Shown piece by piece: positions 21,975 through 32,756 of a stretch of 64,000 bases of DNA (position 1 is its first letter; every line of letters begins with the position of its first letter). A program made the translations under genes and the position numbers. This DNA comes from Lantana camara (taxonomy: Eukaryota > Streptophyta > Magnoliopsida > Lamiales > Verbenaceae). Where the stretch lies: positions 7,498,001 through 7,562,000 of the forward strand of contig CM074863.1 of NCBI GenBank assembly GCA_037501455.1, in the 5' to 3' direction. The notes below the pieces were generated by a model. It was not told the origin of the DNA and did no database searches. It saw nothing but the letters and a program-made list of their open reading frames with translations.

Positions 21975-22487
21975 TAAATAAATTTATAAATAATATTTAA
22001 TACATATAGTACATTAGTAATTTTAATATTTTATACATATGCATGTATATATATAATATATTATATAATACATACATATAAAAGAAATTTCAAAAGGAAA
22101 AAAAAGACATTACATATATACATATTAAATTTCTTCCGCCGAAATTTCAAAAACGCGCCTCAGGGTTTTTTCTGCAAAAATTTGAAAACATAGGGTTTTA
22201 TATGATAATTTTTTTTTCACGGGGTCTTTTTTTATCATTTCACATGACACAAGGGGTTCCTTGCAAAAAACCCAAATATAATGTTGGGGTAAATTTGTCA
22301 TTTTACGCGAAAAAGTGAAGAAAAATCCAATATCACACGCAGTAAACGCGCGTGTGATTCAAAAACGCGTCTCAGGGTTTTTTTTGCAAAAATTTGAAAA
22401 CATAGGGTTTTATATGAGAATTTATTTTTCACGGGGTCTTTTTTAATTATTTCACATGATACAAGGGGTTTCCTTGCAAAAAAACCC
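21436..22487. mobile_element. Candidate Mutator-like non-autonomous element with duplicated ends
   Basis: The block is flanked by tataattaag at 21426-21435 and 22488-22497. The left side carries two copies of ccctgtgttttatgaaatga (about 21456 and 21638). The right side carries two copies of aaaacatagggttttatatga (about 22187 and 22397) followed by a cacggggtct phrase. Left and right units are related in inverted orientation. The centre is a long (TA)n-rich stretch. The extreme ends do not pair well, so the exact borders are uncertain and the flanking match is AT-rich. Confidence 0.55.
21930..21968. repeat. (AT)n microsatellite
   Basis: About 19 AT units inside the AT-rich element core. Confidence 0.85.
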
Positions 22488-22497
22488 TATAATTAAG

Positions 22498-25060
22498 TAG
22501 TTGAATTTGAATTGAATATATGATTAGTGGAATATAAAAAAAATATCTTGAAGCAATTGCATACCAAATTTTGGAGGATCCTTAAATGTTAAATCCCACA
22601 ACGATGAATGATGATAATGACTATCGAAATTTCAAAATAATATTGATTAGGTACCACTCCCATTACATAGGTACCTACTCACAAAAATTATATATATATA
22701 TAGAGGTACCTACTTGGCTACTTCTACATACATGAATACTGACTGCTACATAAAATTTTCAATGCACAAATATTTATTATGTGAAAATTTTTTAAAAAAT
22801 AATTTATATCACCCGTAATCCGTGTATCATAGCATGAAATATAGATACTGTATCAATTATATACGAAATCATCCTGTGGACGAGAGTGTTATCAACAGCC
22901 TTATGCAATAATTATTAACTGGTGCTGAATGTTGATATGATATTGTTGGCGGATTAATTAAATTTATTTGACGTATTAATGGAATTGTTAATTGTAATTA
23001 CTAATTAGGCAAACCAAGTGAGACTTGCGGAGGATGCCTTGCACAGGGAAATTTACCAAGAAATAAATGGAAAAAATGTTCATAATTAGTGTAACTTAAA
23101 TTAATAAAGCTACTTCTCAAACTCTTTCAAAGCCTAAAATCCTAATCTACGTGTTAAACTCAAGAAAAGGTAACTAATTGAAGTTTTGATCCGACGACGA
23201 AGAATATTATCATTGCTCCACCACGGCATTGACTCAATTCTATTTCGCCGTCAATTTCTCAGATTTGTTCCTTCGAAATCCACCCAGATCTACCGCTACT
23301 CTCTTGGATCTACCGCCAAGAATCAGTTTCGTCGCCACTCTTCCAGATCTACTATCATCCTCCCAAATCTAGTGAGATTTTCTGGTACAAAGACGATCTG
23401 CGTCACTGTTTTTTTGCTTTTAAGTTATGTTTTCTTTCGATGAAAGCTTATTTCTCCCGTATGAAAATTTTGTCCCTTCCATGTGGAAGTTTAGTTAATT
23501 TCTTTAGGTTCAGTTTTATTATTTTTTCTGTGATTCTCCGAGGAAATTTTTGGTCGAATTATATGTTGTAGGTCAAGGTAACTTTTTTTCTCAATCCGAA
23601 GAAAAGGCTGTTGCAGAACTTCACCGGAATTTGATTAAAATCAACTTAGAAGGAACAATCTTCAACTTCAAGGAGTCGAATCTATTATTGGGGTTCGTTT
23701 TTCGTTTACTAGACGTGATGCTAATATAATAACTTACAAATTTGTTGGAATTACGGCTTCAACCTGCGTTAATTTTTCTGTTATTTTTTCTTGTATTTTT
23801 CTTATTATTCCTATTGATTTGTAATAATATTCCCCATGGGGTTTGACTTTTAAAAAATAATAATAAAGCTACAGATCAGAAAGGGAGAACATTTTGACCT
23901 CAAATTGATTAATCTAGTGCATTATTCTCAAATAGTGTGAATTTTATGAAAATTACATATGCTATCACTCAATTTAGAAATAACTGAAAATATTATTAGT
24001 TGCATTAAAGAACCTGGCATGTATTTTATTTTTGGTATAAAAACATCTATCGAGCAAGGCAATTAGAGAGTGGTATTGGAATTTCTTTATGAATATTTTT
24101 GCATTAAAAATAAAATATTTGGAACCTTAATATCACTAACAATACCTAAGATATTATTTTATATAATTTTCCCCAAATTTTATTCTTAGCTTTAATGCGA
24201 GAATCCAAAGGTAGTAAGGTAAGATAGATAAGGGTAGGCAATCCCACAAAAACGGGGACCAATCTATCTCACCACATTAGATCCCACTTTTATTTGCCCT
24301 TTCCTTTTTTTCACTTTCTTTCTCTAAATTGAACCCTTTTTAACAATCATTTAATTAATTTACCTATGCTAATATTATCACTCCAAAATAAAATAATTTA
24401 ATTTTATGTCCAACAAATTATGAAAGATATTCGATTTGAGGTTGTTTAATTTTGGCATCTATTTGTTGGCTTCTACTCGCTCGTATATATATAAAGCTTC
24501 TTCCTTTTTTTCTTAGTAAGAAACATTGTTCCACGACAACTACAATTTAACTAACACTTTATATTCTAAACTAAGCTATAGAATAATCACAAACTATATT
24601 AATAAAATTCAATTTTTTAAAAACAAATTGGATTAGAACAAACTATAATACTATAGACCCCATTCGCAGGACGTGGACGAAGACATTTACTTTGTAAATT
24701 ACTAAAATAATTGTCTCCTTTGCCAGATTTGTCCCCTTTATAGGTTTTAATTTTCAATAATGTCATTTTTTTTCTTGAGAATCTGTCTCCACTCCCCAGC
24801 CCACCATCACCATTCCATTTTAAATAAAGTAACTGAGGAATGAGAGAGAAAGCAACAAATTCTTCATAACTAGCACTAAAACTTCTATAATATTTAAAAA
24901 AAAAAAAAGGAAAAAGAAAAAGGGATGAGAGAGTACAAAATAATAACATTAACAGAAATAAAATTAAGGTAATTAATTAGTTCCATGAAAGATATATTTT
25001 ATTGGTCCTTCTTGTGGAGTTCTCGTTATACATATTCCGCCTTCTTAGGCTTTCTCTCTC
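22498..25060. other. Intergenic upstream of NF-YA
   Basis: AT-rich. A less AT-rich patch at 23180-23420 repeats the word agatctacc several times and has an open frame without recognisable protein content. No gene is supported. Confidence 0.45.
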
Positions 25061-25881
25061 CCTCCTCTCTCTCTCTCTCTCTCTCGCTGGCTGCTGTTCG
25101 ATATTGTACCGACAGTTTTGGTGGTTGTTTTCCTTGTTAAGGCGGCTGGCTAAGGTTAATTGGTACGTTTTCTTCACTTTCTTAAACTCTTGTCCAGTTA
25201 TCCTTAATTTTCCAATTAAAACGAAAAGGAAAGAATTAATCTGATCTTCACGCAGTCTATTTCACTTCTTTTTCTTTCTTTTCTGATTAATTCATGATCT
25301 TTCGTGGGCATAAGCTACAGTGGACACTGTGATACTTTTGCAACTCTGATAATTGTGAACTGCATATGTATATGTTGATACGTTTACGTATGATCTAGTG
25401 GTTATTAATATTCCGAAAATTAATGCAGAAAGTGATATTTTATGTTTAATTATGAATCTTGTTTGTATCTATGTATGGGTATGGAATTTGAGGTTCCATT
25501 GTTGGTGTAATTTACCAGAAAGCCGGCAGTTTGATGTTCAATTACATGTACTAAATCCAAATATAGATGGATAAGGTGTTCGACTTTAATTAATTTACTC
25601 CCTTTAATATATATAAATTATAAATGGCACTATTCTACTTTATGCTATCTTCAATTATTGTCCTTGCTCCATATATATATATATTTATATATTTGTGTTT
25701 GTGTGAAGGTAAGGTAAGTACTAAACTACTATATTATAATCATATTTTTTCATTAGGTAAAAGATTAGGATTTTTATGATAGGGTTTCTAGATTCATCAA
25801 AGTAATTACATTAAAGCTAGAAACTATTGGAGTATATATAGTGACTGAAGAAGAAGTTTCGTTCGGATTTGTAGCTGAAAA
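25061..25881 (+). promoter_or_regulatory. Probable 5' leader of the NF-YA gene with a CT microsatellite
   Basis: A pyrimidine-rich stretch with (CT)n at about 25065-25086 lies about 800 bases before the NF-YA ATG. A likely leader intron could run from a donor near 25155 (ctaag then gttaat) to an acceptor near 25757 (tttcattag). NF-YA genes of plants often have a long spliced leader. Transcript boundaries cannot be read from sequence alone. Confidence 0.35.
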
Positions 25882-28191
25882 ATGACCATGCACGCGGTAT
25901 TCTTCAAAGAAAATGAAGGGATTGCTGAAAATTCCATCAATGGAGCAATCTCGGCGCTGCCGCGGTGGAGTGGCGGCGGCGGCCTGGGAATATCTCAGCC
26001 GCCGACGGTGGCGTATGGCGAAGCTTTTGGCCAATCAAAGACTCCGTCTCTAGAAATTTCAGGCGGTGGGAACCAATTCAATGGTGCGAAAGAAAGTCAA
26101 AATGATAAGCAACTGCAAGGGCTGGCAAAGGGAAATACTAATCAGTTCACGCTATTCTCCGGTAATGATTTGAGTCCCCTGGTTTATATACAAGACTGTT
26201 GAAGTTTATATGTCATTCAACCATAATTTTTTGAAATTAGGGAAGTCACGATTGCTCAAACATCCCGTGATTTCCATTAGTAATAATACTACATATATAG
26301 GAAATTTTGGCAGTTAATTAGAGTCATCAACATCCTGACTAATATGTGGTTTAGCCATCACTTGGCATTTCGGAAGATTTTATAAATACTCAATATCTTA
26401 AGATATTTCGAGTAGTATACTTCTGGAAACGAGTCATTATTTATGCCGGATCACTCATTAATTATTTCTTTCCATATTCTCTAATATTAGCAAGAAAATC
26501 ATTCTGATAATAATTGTATCTAAAAGTTGATTCAATTCCGAATTACTAGCAATGATTTGACAAATTTAATAATGAAGATAATTATGAATAAATTCCCATA
26601 ATGTTGAAATTAGTATAGCAACTCAGTGGAATTAACACAGATGTTCTCACTGACAATCGCAAATAAACAAAAGGTTTCTGCTGGCTATATATAGAGTTGT
26701 TGTGACTAGCAACTAGCATACATGTTTACTTTTTCATTAATTAATACTTATTTACATTTGTAAGTACATATTTGTGATCAGATTTTCAATCTTATTGGCT
26801 GAACTATGTTGTCGAATATCATCATAAAACAATGAGAATCCCATACGTGAGTGCATATTAATCCTGATATTTACTGACAATGAATGAACTAAACGTGATT
26901 AAGAGATTAATTATGGCATATAGGTGATTGCAAAAGTGCTGAGAATGGAGAGAAATCTCCAGTGCAGACTGTGATCTCCCCCGTCGAATGTGCTAGCATG
27001 GACGTTTATCGCGGGCATTTTGAGCTTGGATTTGGTCAACCCCTGGTAATTAAACTCAGTTAATTTCTTCATTATTATGCAAAATATATTCATCCATGAA
27101 TATGATGTTGAAATTGTACGTATACGGGGCCTGGACAGGTTTGTGCAAAATATCCTTATGCAGATCAGTGCTATGGGGTTTACTCAACTTATGGAGCTCA
27201 AATGACGGTTTGTTCATCATGTCCTTTACTCACTACACAAGAACAATTAAAACAGGGCATTTACGTACTGATTCGTCTATGTATGTTTCCAGGGCCGTAT
27301 CATGCTGCCCTTGAGCATGACTACTGATGGAGGCCCCATCTTCGTAAACGCGAAGCAGTACAATGGAATCATGAGGCGCAGAAAGAAGCGTGCCGAGGCA
27401 GAGATCGAGAACAAACAACTCAAACTCCGCAAGGTAATTAAATATATTCCTCTCCAGACATTTTTAATTAACGGGATAATTACACTCATATATACTGAGA
27501 TTTGGTCTAATTTTATAAAGCTTTCTTGAAGTTTGAGAAATTACAAAAATCTACCCTGTGGAAGAATTTTCATTACACCTGAATGGATAAATTTTGACAA
27601 CCTCGTATCTGTTTGAAATGAATGCCCTATATTTTGCTCTTAACACTTACTTTTAGATAATTAACTTTAAATTCATAATCGAACTATCATACGTTGGCCA
27701 GAGTCCAGACCTTAGGGTGTGTTGGAGAATTGTAAGTACTCAATTCTGAAGGAAGATTTTGAGAATTTATATAATTAAGTCAAGTATCAAAAACTACAAC
27801 TATGCTGTCATAACAAAACATCTAAAGCCTATACATATACATATTTTAGCAGCCATTTCTGCACCTGTCGCGCCACCTGCACGCAATGCGGCGACCAAGA
27901 GGCAATGGCGGCCGCTTTCTCAACACGAAGAAATCAAACGGAACAACGAGCTGCAGACCAAAAATGGACAGTTATGATGATTCTCATAACCGGAAGGGTC
28001 CCACCGGATCGCAGGTATCGGAAGTGGTGCAATTATCTGATGGACGGTCCAGTAGTCCACCCTCCGAGTTTACGAGCGAATACCATAGGTTCTCGAGCTG
28101 TAGTCTTAACCCCTTCCATTTTAATCAGCTCCATCCGTCTGATTACGATCAGCATCGTCGCGTGGCTGTGATGGGTTCTGGAAACTACTGA
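25882..28191 (+). CDS. NF-YA: Nuclear transcription factor Y subunit A (CCAAT-binding)
   Basis: Five exons: 25882-26161, 26924-27045, 27139-27207, 27293-27433 and 27853-28191; 951 bases, 316 residues. NF-YA joins the NF-YB/NF-YC histone-fold dimer and gives the trimer its CCAAT specificity. Before the core is the plant motif [20 protein letters not shown]. The core starts at about residue 165: the A1 helix [20 protein letters not shown], which binds NF-YB/C, then the A2 DNA-contact region [20 protein letters not shown]. The junction of A1 and A2 falls exactly at the exon 4/5 boundary. Two positions differ from the usual consensus: Asn instead of His in KQYHGI, and Leu instead of Glu in LHESRH. 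A miR169-type target lies 66 bases after the stop. The subgroup within NF-YA was not resolved. Confidence 0.95.
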
Positions 28192-28256
28192 TGGATTGGA
28201 TGGGATTGGTGGTGTTCCTGTTGATGGAACCAGTCTCATTTGGTGATTTGTTCGCT

Positions 28257-28277
28257 TGGGCAACTCATTCTTGGCTA
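28257..28277 (+). promoter_or_regulatory. miR169 target site in the NF-YA 3' UTR
   Basis: TGGGCAACTCATTCTTGGCTA matches the miR169-complementary sequence known from NF-YA 3' UTRs, with about four mismatches and one G:U pair, and with intact pairing across CTTGGCT at the miRNA 5' end. miR169 control of NF-YA transcripts is established in flowering plants. Confidence 0.85.
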
Positions 28278-28720
28278 TCCCCACTTCGGGGAAATCATCA
28301 CAACTCTCTCTAATACCTTATTAGAATCTAATTAAGAATATATATGTAGTAATAAACCGTGGATGGTTTGCTTTGATTGTGTCTCTGTGTAATAAATTGT
28401 GGATGTTGGTGTGGTTATGGTTTCCTTCCTAGTATGTGTGTAAGGATCATGTGGATCGAGTTTGCTGGTACTGATGTAATATATTATTGATGACATGTGG
28501 GAGTGATTGTAAATATTTTGGGCTTGTGTTTTTGTACATTCTTTGATCCATCTTCTTGTAATTGTGCTAGGCCGATTACTCGCTATGTGTTACATCTTAC
28601 ATGACTTGCTCTCAAATGCTAATAGGGAGAGCAGAGAAAACTAGGGTTTATCTTCCCCCTTATAAAAGTATCTTCTATTCACGACAAGTTAATCCATCGG
28701 TGTAATTAAACTATCTTAAA
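28278..28720 (+). other. NF-YA 3' untranslated and downstream region
   Basis: AT-rich with aataaa-like words (near 28350 and 28391) suitable for polyadenylation. No other gene. Confidence 0.5.
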
Positions 28721-28729
28721 AAAAACATA

Positions 28730-28920
28730 GAGCAAAATGCATTTTTAGTCCCATATTAATGGGCCATTATCACTTTTGGTCTCATGGTTTTCAAAATTAG
28801 TCTTTTTAGTCCCGTAATAATTTTTTTTTGTCACTTTGAGGGCAGTGTTCATCCGTTATTTTTTTTATTTTTTATTTTTTTTTGGTTCATATCCATTAAT
28901 TTCATATATTATATATTTAT

Positions 28921-28970
<50 letters not shown>

Positions 28971-29125
28971 TTATATAATATATAATACACGTCTATATTA
29001 TATATTTTAATTTATAATATGCATTTTGTTATATGTATTTTAATATATATGCGTATTAAATATTATGTACACTTGTATTAATAATATATATTTTGTTATA
29101 TATTATATATAATAAAATATATGTA

Positions 29126-29167
<42 letters not shown>

Positions 29168-29909
29168 GTGTGTGTGTGTATATATTATAAAAGATAATAT
29201 ACCTACATATATTATAAAACATAATATACATGTATAATATATGTGTATATATTATATATATACACAGACATATATTATCATAATACATGTGTTATATATA
29301 ATATAAAATACACGTATATATATTATATATAATGCATACATACGTGTTTATATTATAAAATATAGTATACGTGTATATATAATGTATACATAGTTACATG
29401 TATTTTAATATATACGCATATTATAAGTTATATATTATATACACGTATTAACAATATATTATATATATGTATTACACATATATTATTATATATAATACAC
29501 GTAAATACATATATTATATATGTGTATTACACATATTTTATTATATATAATATATATTATATATTATATATAATATATAATACTCACATATATTAAAATT
29601 CATATAACAAAATGCATATTATAAATTAAAATATATAATATACGTGTATTACATGTTATATAAAATATAATACATATATTATATATAATAAATATATAAT
29701 ATATGAAATTAATGGATATGGAACAAAAAAATAATAAAATAAAAAAATTAACGGATGAACAGTGACTTCCGTCAATTATTCGACGAAAGTCCTCAAAGTG
29801 ACAAAAAAAATTAAAAAATTACTACAGGACTAAAAAAATCAATTTTAAAAACCATGAGACCAAAAATGATAATGACCCATTAGTATGGGACTAAAAATGC
29901 ATTTTACTC
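28730..29909. mobile_element. Mutator-like non-autonomous element with ~200-bp terminal inverted repeats
   Basis: The left end gagcaaaatgcatttttagt and right end actaaaaatgcattttactc pair as inverted repeats that extend about 200 bp inward (to about 28925 and from about 29690), with scattered mismatches. Exact 9-bp duplications aaaaacata flank it at 28721-28729 and 29910-29918. Long TIRs plus a 9-bp duplication are the Mutator hallmark. The interior is almost pure (TA)n and TATATA variants with no coding sequence, so the whole element can fold back on itself. Confidence 0.92.
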
Positions 29910-29918
29910 AAAAACATA

Positions 29919-30577
29919 TTTGTGTGTTCGGTCGTCCCCTTTTCTTAAAGCACTATTAAATTTTGGTGCACAATTTAATTTTTTTTTTGGTGCACACTAT
30001 TAAATAATTATTTTAAAAAGTTAGAATCACGTCAAAATCCATATTCAAAAGTTTCTAGCTTCTAAATTATTTTTACAAATGAATAAAATTTTATTTGTTT
30101 TAATAAAAGTAATTTTTCAATAATGCTTATCCTCAAGACCTCAACACTACCTATATTTAAATTCATAGCATTTAAGTTTCTTGAATTTCTCAACTAAAAA
30201 AGGGCATCTTAAATTAACTATTCCCCTTATTAGTTCCCTATGTAAAAATTTAAATAAACTATCATAGTAATCAAAATTACATATCTAAGTGCATCCCTCA
30301 TGGTAAGCTATAATTATGAATTTACTTATAGGCTATAATTAAAACAATAGAACTCTTTAAAAGAACCTCAATTTGGTGGCAAGTGGATAAAAAACAATTT
30401 ATTTTTAAAATTTAAACGCCAAATCAGGCTGATTATGGTTCAAAAATTGACACTCCGAAAAAAAACCTTATCCCTTGTTATCTTCCTCAAACTCAATCCG
30501 GAGCCTCCTCTTTCTTCAACCTCCCAATTTCTTTGATTGTTCCTATTTCCAGTCTCTGGTTGGAACTTGGAACAAAA
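29919..30577. other. Intergenic upstream of CP33
   Basis: AT-rich sequence ending in the CP33 5' leader. No gene seen. Confidence 0.5.
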
Positions 30578-32022
30578 ATGTCGGCGTCTTCTCTTTCAGT
30601 GGCCGCTGCTGCCATTGGAGCTTCTTCACAATCTTTCTCTTCAAATTCCCTCGACCATCTCTCTCTTTCTCTCTTCCCCTTCAAGGCTAACCACATACAC
30701 ACCCTTTCTAAACTCAAAATTTCTCTCACCTACTCCCATTTTTCTCCTGTTTCTCGCGCTTCGATTAGCTGCTCCCCTTCTGAACTTGACGGCGCTGAGT
30801 TGAATCAAGAAGAAGAAGAAGAAGAAAACCCACAAGGCGATATTCAGGAAACAGAGTCTGAAGTCGAGGAGGAAGGCAATGGCGTCCCTGAACCAAAGGA
30901 AGCTCGGAGATTGTACGTCGGCAACTTGCCATTTTCGATGACATCTGCGGAGTTGTCCGAAATTTTCTCCGAAGCTGGCCGTGTTGTTACTGTGGAGGTA
31001 TATTTCCAATTTCATGATCAAAATTGGACAGATTTCCCTAATTAATACGTTTGCCTAAACCCTTGTTTCCTTATTGGAATGATTCTGGTTTTCCGTTCCA
31101 AAGATTGTGTATGACAGAATTACAGATAGGAGTCGAGGGTTTTCATTCATTACAATGGGCAGTGTTAGAGAAGCCAAAGAGGCAATCCGATTGTTCGATG
31201 GAGCTGTAAGTCTCTCACTCCCTCTTCGTTATAATGGGGTTTTGTTCATTTGACAAGAAAATATTATAAATTCATTAACTTTTTTTACCATAAATTTTAA
31301 AGCAAATTGGAGGACGCACAGCAAAGGTGAATTTCCCGGAGGTTCCGAGAGGCGGCGAACGCGAAGTAATGGGGCCAAGGATAAGAAGCAGCAATCAGGG
31401 GTTCATTGATAGTCCACATAAAGTATATGCAGGCAATCTCAGCTGGAGCCTAACTTCTCAGGGCCTCTCAGAAGCTTTTGCAGAAAAGCCTGGATTTTTA
31501 AGCGCCAGAGTCATCTTTGAGAGGGACACTGGAAGATCTCGCGGCTTTGGATTCATTACTTTTGAATCTGAAGAAGCAGCAGAATCTGCGATCCAGGCCA
31601 TGAACGGGGTGGTAAGAATAACTTCATTTATACGTAACAGATAGACTGTAACTAGTTTAAGAAATTACGGATACTGGTAAAATAGGAAGTTCAGTGCCTA
31701 TAAAATGGTGACGGTTGGAGTTGGATATGGAGTATTTGTGATTTGATCAATTCATTAGGGTAGTAGTTAACTGTAATATTTCATCTAAGAGGGGTACAGT
31801 TTGTAATTTCGGAATATTCAGGGGAGTACAAATGTGAACAAGCTTTCTGTTTATTAATCCTTTGCATGTTTGCATGATGCTAAGCAGGAGCTGGAAGGGC
31901 GACCGTTGAGGTTAAATATGGCAGCACAAAGAGCATCTGCTGCACCTCCACCTCCTCCAGTTGAAAGTGAATCGGCAAATAATTTGGAAAATAGCGAGCT
32001 GGTTTCAAGTGTTAGCGATTGA
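30578..32022 (+). CDS. CP33: Chloroplast ribonucleoprotein CP33-like, two RRM domains
   Basis: Four exons: 30578-30997, 31104-31205, 31303-31611 and 31888-32022; 966 bases, 321 residues. Chloroplast RNPs of this family bind plastid transcripts and help their stability, editing and splicing. The first ~65 residues are Ser-rich and short of acidic residues, as in a transit peptide. An acidic stretch (EEEEEENPQGDIQETE) follows at about residues 80-105. RRM1 starts at about residue 112 with RNP2 LYVGNL and RNP1 RGFSFITM. RRM2 has VYAGNL and RGFGFITF. The linker VNFPEVPRGGEREVMGPRI and DSPHKVYAGNL are specific to CP33 among the chloroplast RNPs. The ATG at 30578 is the first that gives the transit-like N-terminus. 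The gene is convergent with the TatD gene, with 594 bases between stop codons. Confidence 0.93.
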
Positions 32023-32616
32023 GTGTAGATGGAGTACTTGTTTATACTTGGAAGAGTGATGGTGAATCCGAATAGTTGATGCTCAAGAACAATGTCAACA
32101 TCAGATAAGGCGCATGATCTGGGATGTCGAAATGTCTTAATATGTACACTACCTTGCATCATTTGTTGGAAATGATTATATTGAGTTAATAGTTGAGGGT
32201 GTAAGTCGAGATCAAATGGGAATTTAGATGTAAGTTTGGATGATGTAGATGAGGTATAACTACAGACGTATTTTGAAGCTTCTTTTTGTTGTACTAATTG
32301 TCGAACCCAACTGAGGCACATAAATATGATGCATTAATAGAATAAATGAGAAAAAAATGTTTAATTTAGTTATGAGTATATTTTCATTTATGGCGTCAAG
32401 CCTTGTTGCTGTAGCAAGGGAGCATAACAGTTGCTATGTTAGCAAATAATCAACCAAGATTTGATCTCTGCTTGTATAACTCTTTGTAAATTGATGTAGA
32501 ATCTATGGTAAAGGTTTCATATCAAGTTGAGTTTGTTTCATTTCATAGCACTGGGGAATAGTAAAAAACATATCAAAAAATCAGATTCTGGTAAAACAAG
32601 AAGGGGAAGAAAATCT

Positions 32617-32709
32617 TCAAGCTGTGCTCTGGCCAGCAGAAAGAATAGCATCTGCTGCGGAGTCCAAATCTTGTGGGAAAAACACCCTGCACAAAACAAT
32701 TACTTTAAT

Positions 32710-32756
<47 letters not shown>

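Noticed and set aside
23186..23443. 85-codon plus-strand open frame
   Set aside because: Arg/Ser-rich by composition of short repeated words; no domain or splice context.
29103..29288. Open frame in the TA-rich core
   Set aside because: Pure low-complexity TATA sequence translating to Tyr/Ile runs; not a gene.
30493..31021. Minus-strand open frames opposite CP33 exon 1
   Set aside because: Shadows of the CP33 coding strand.
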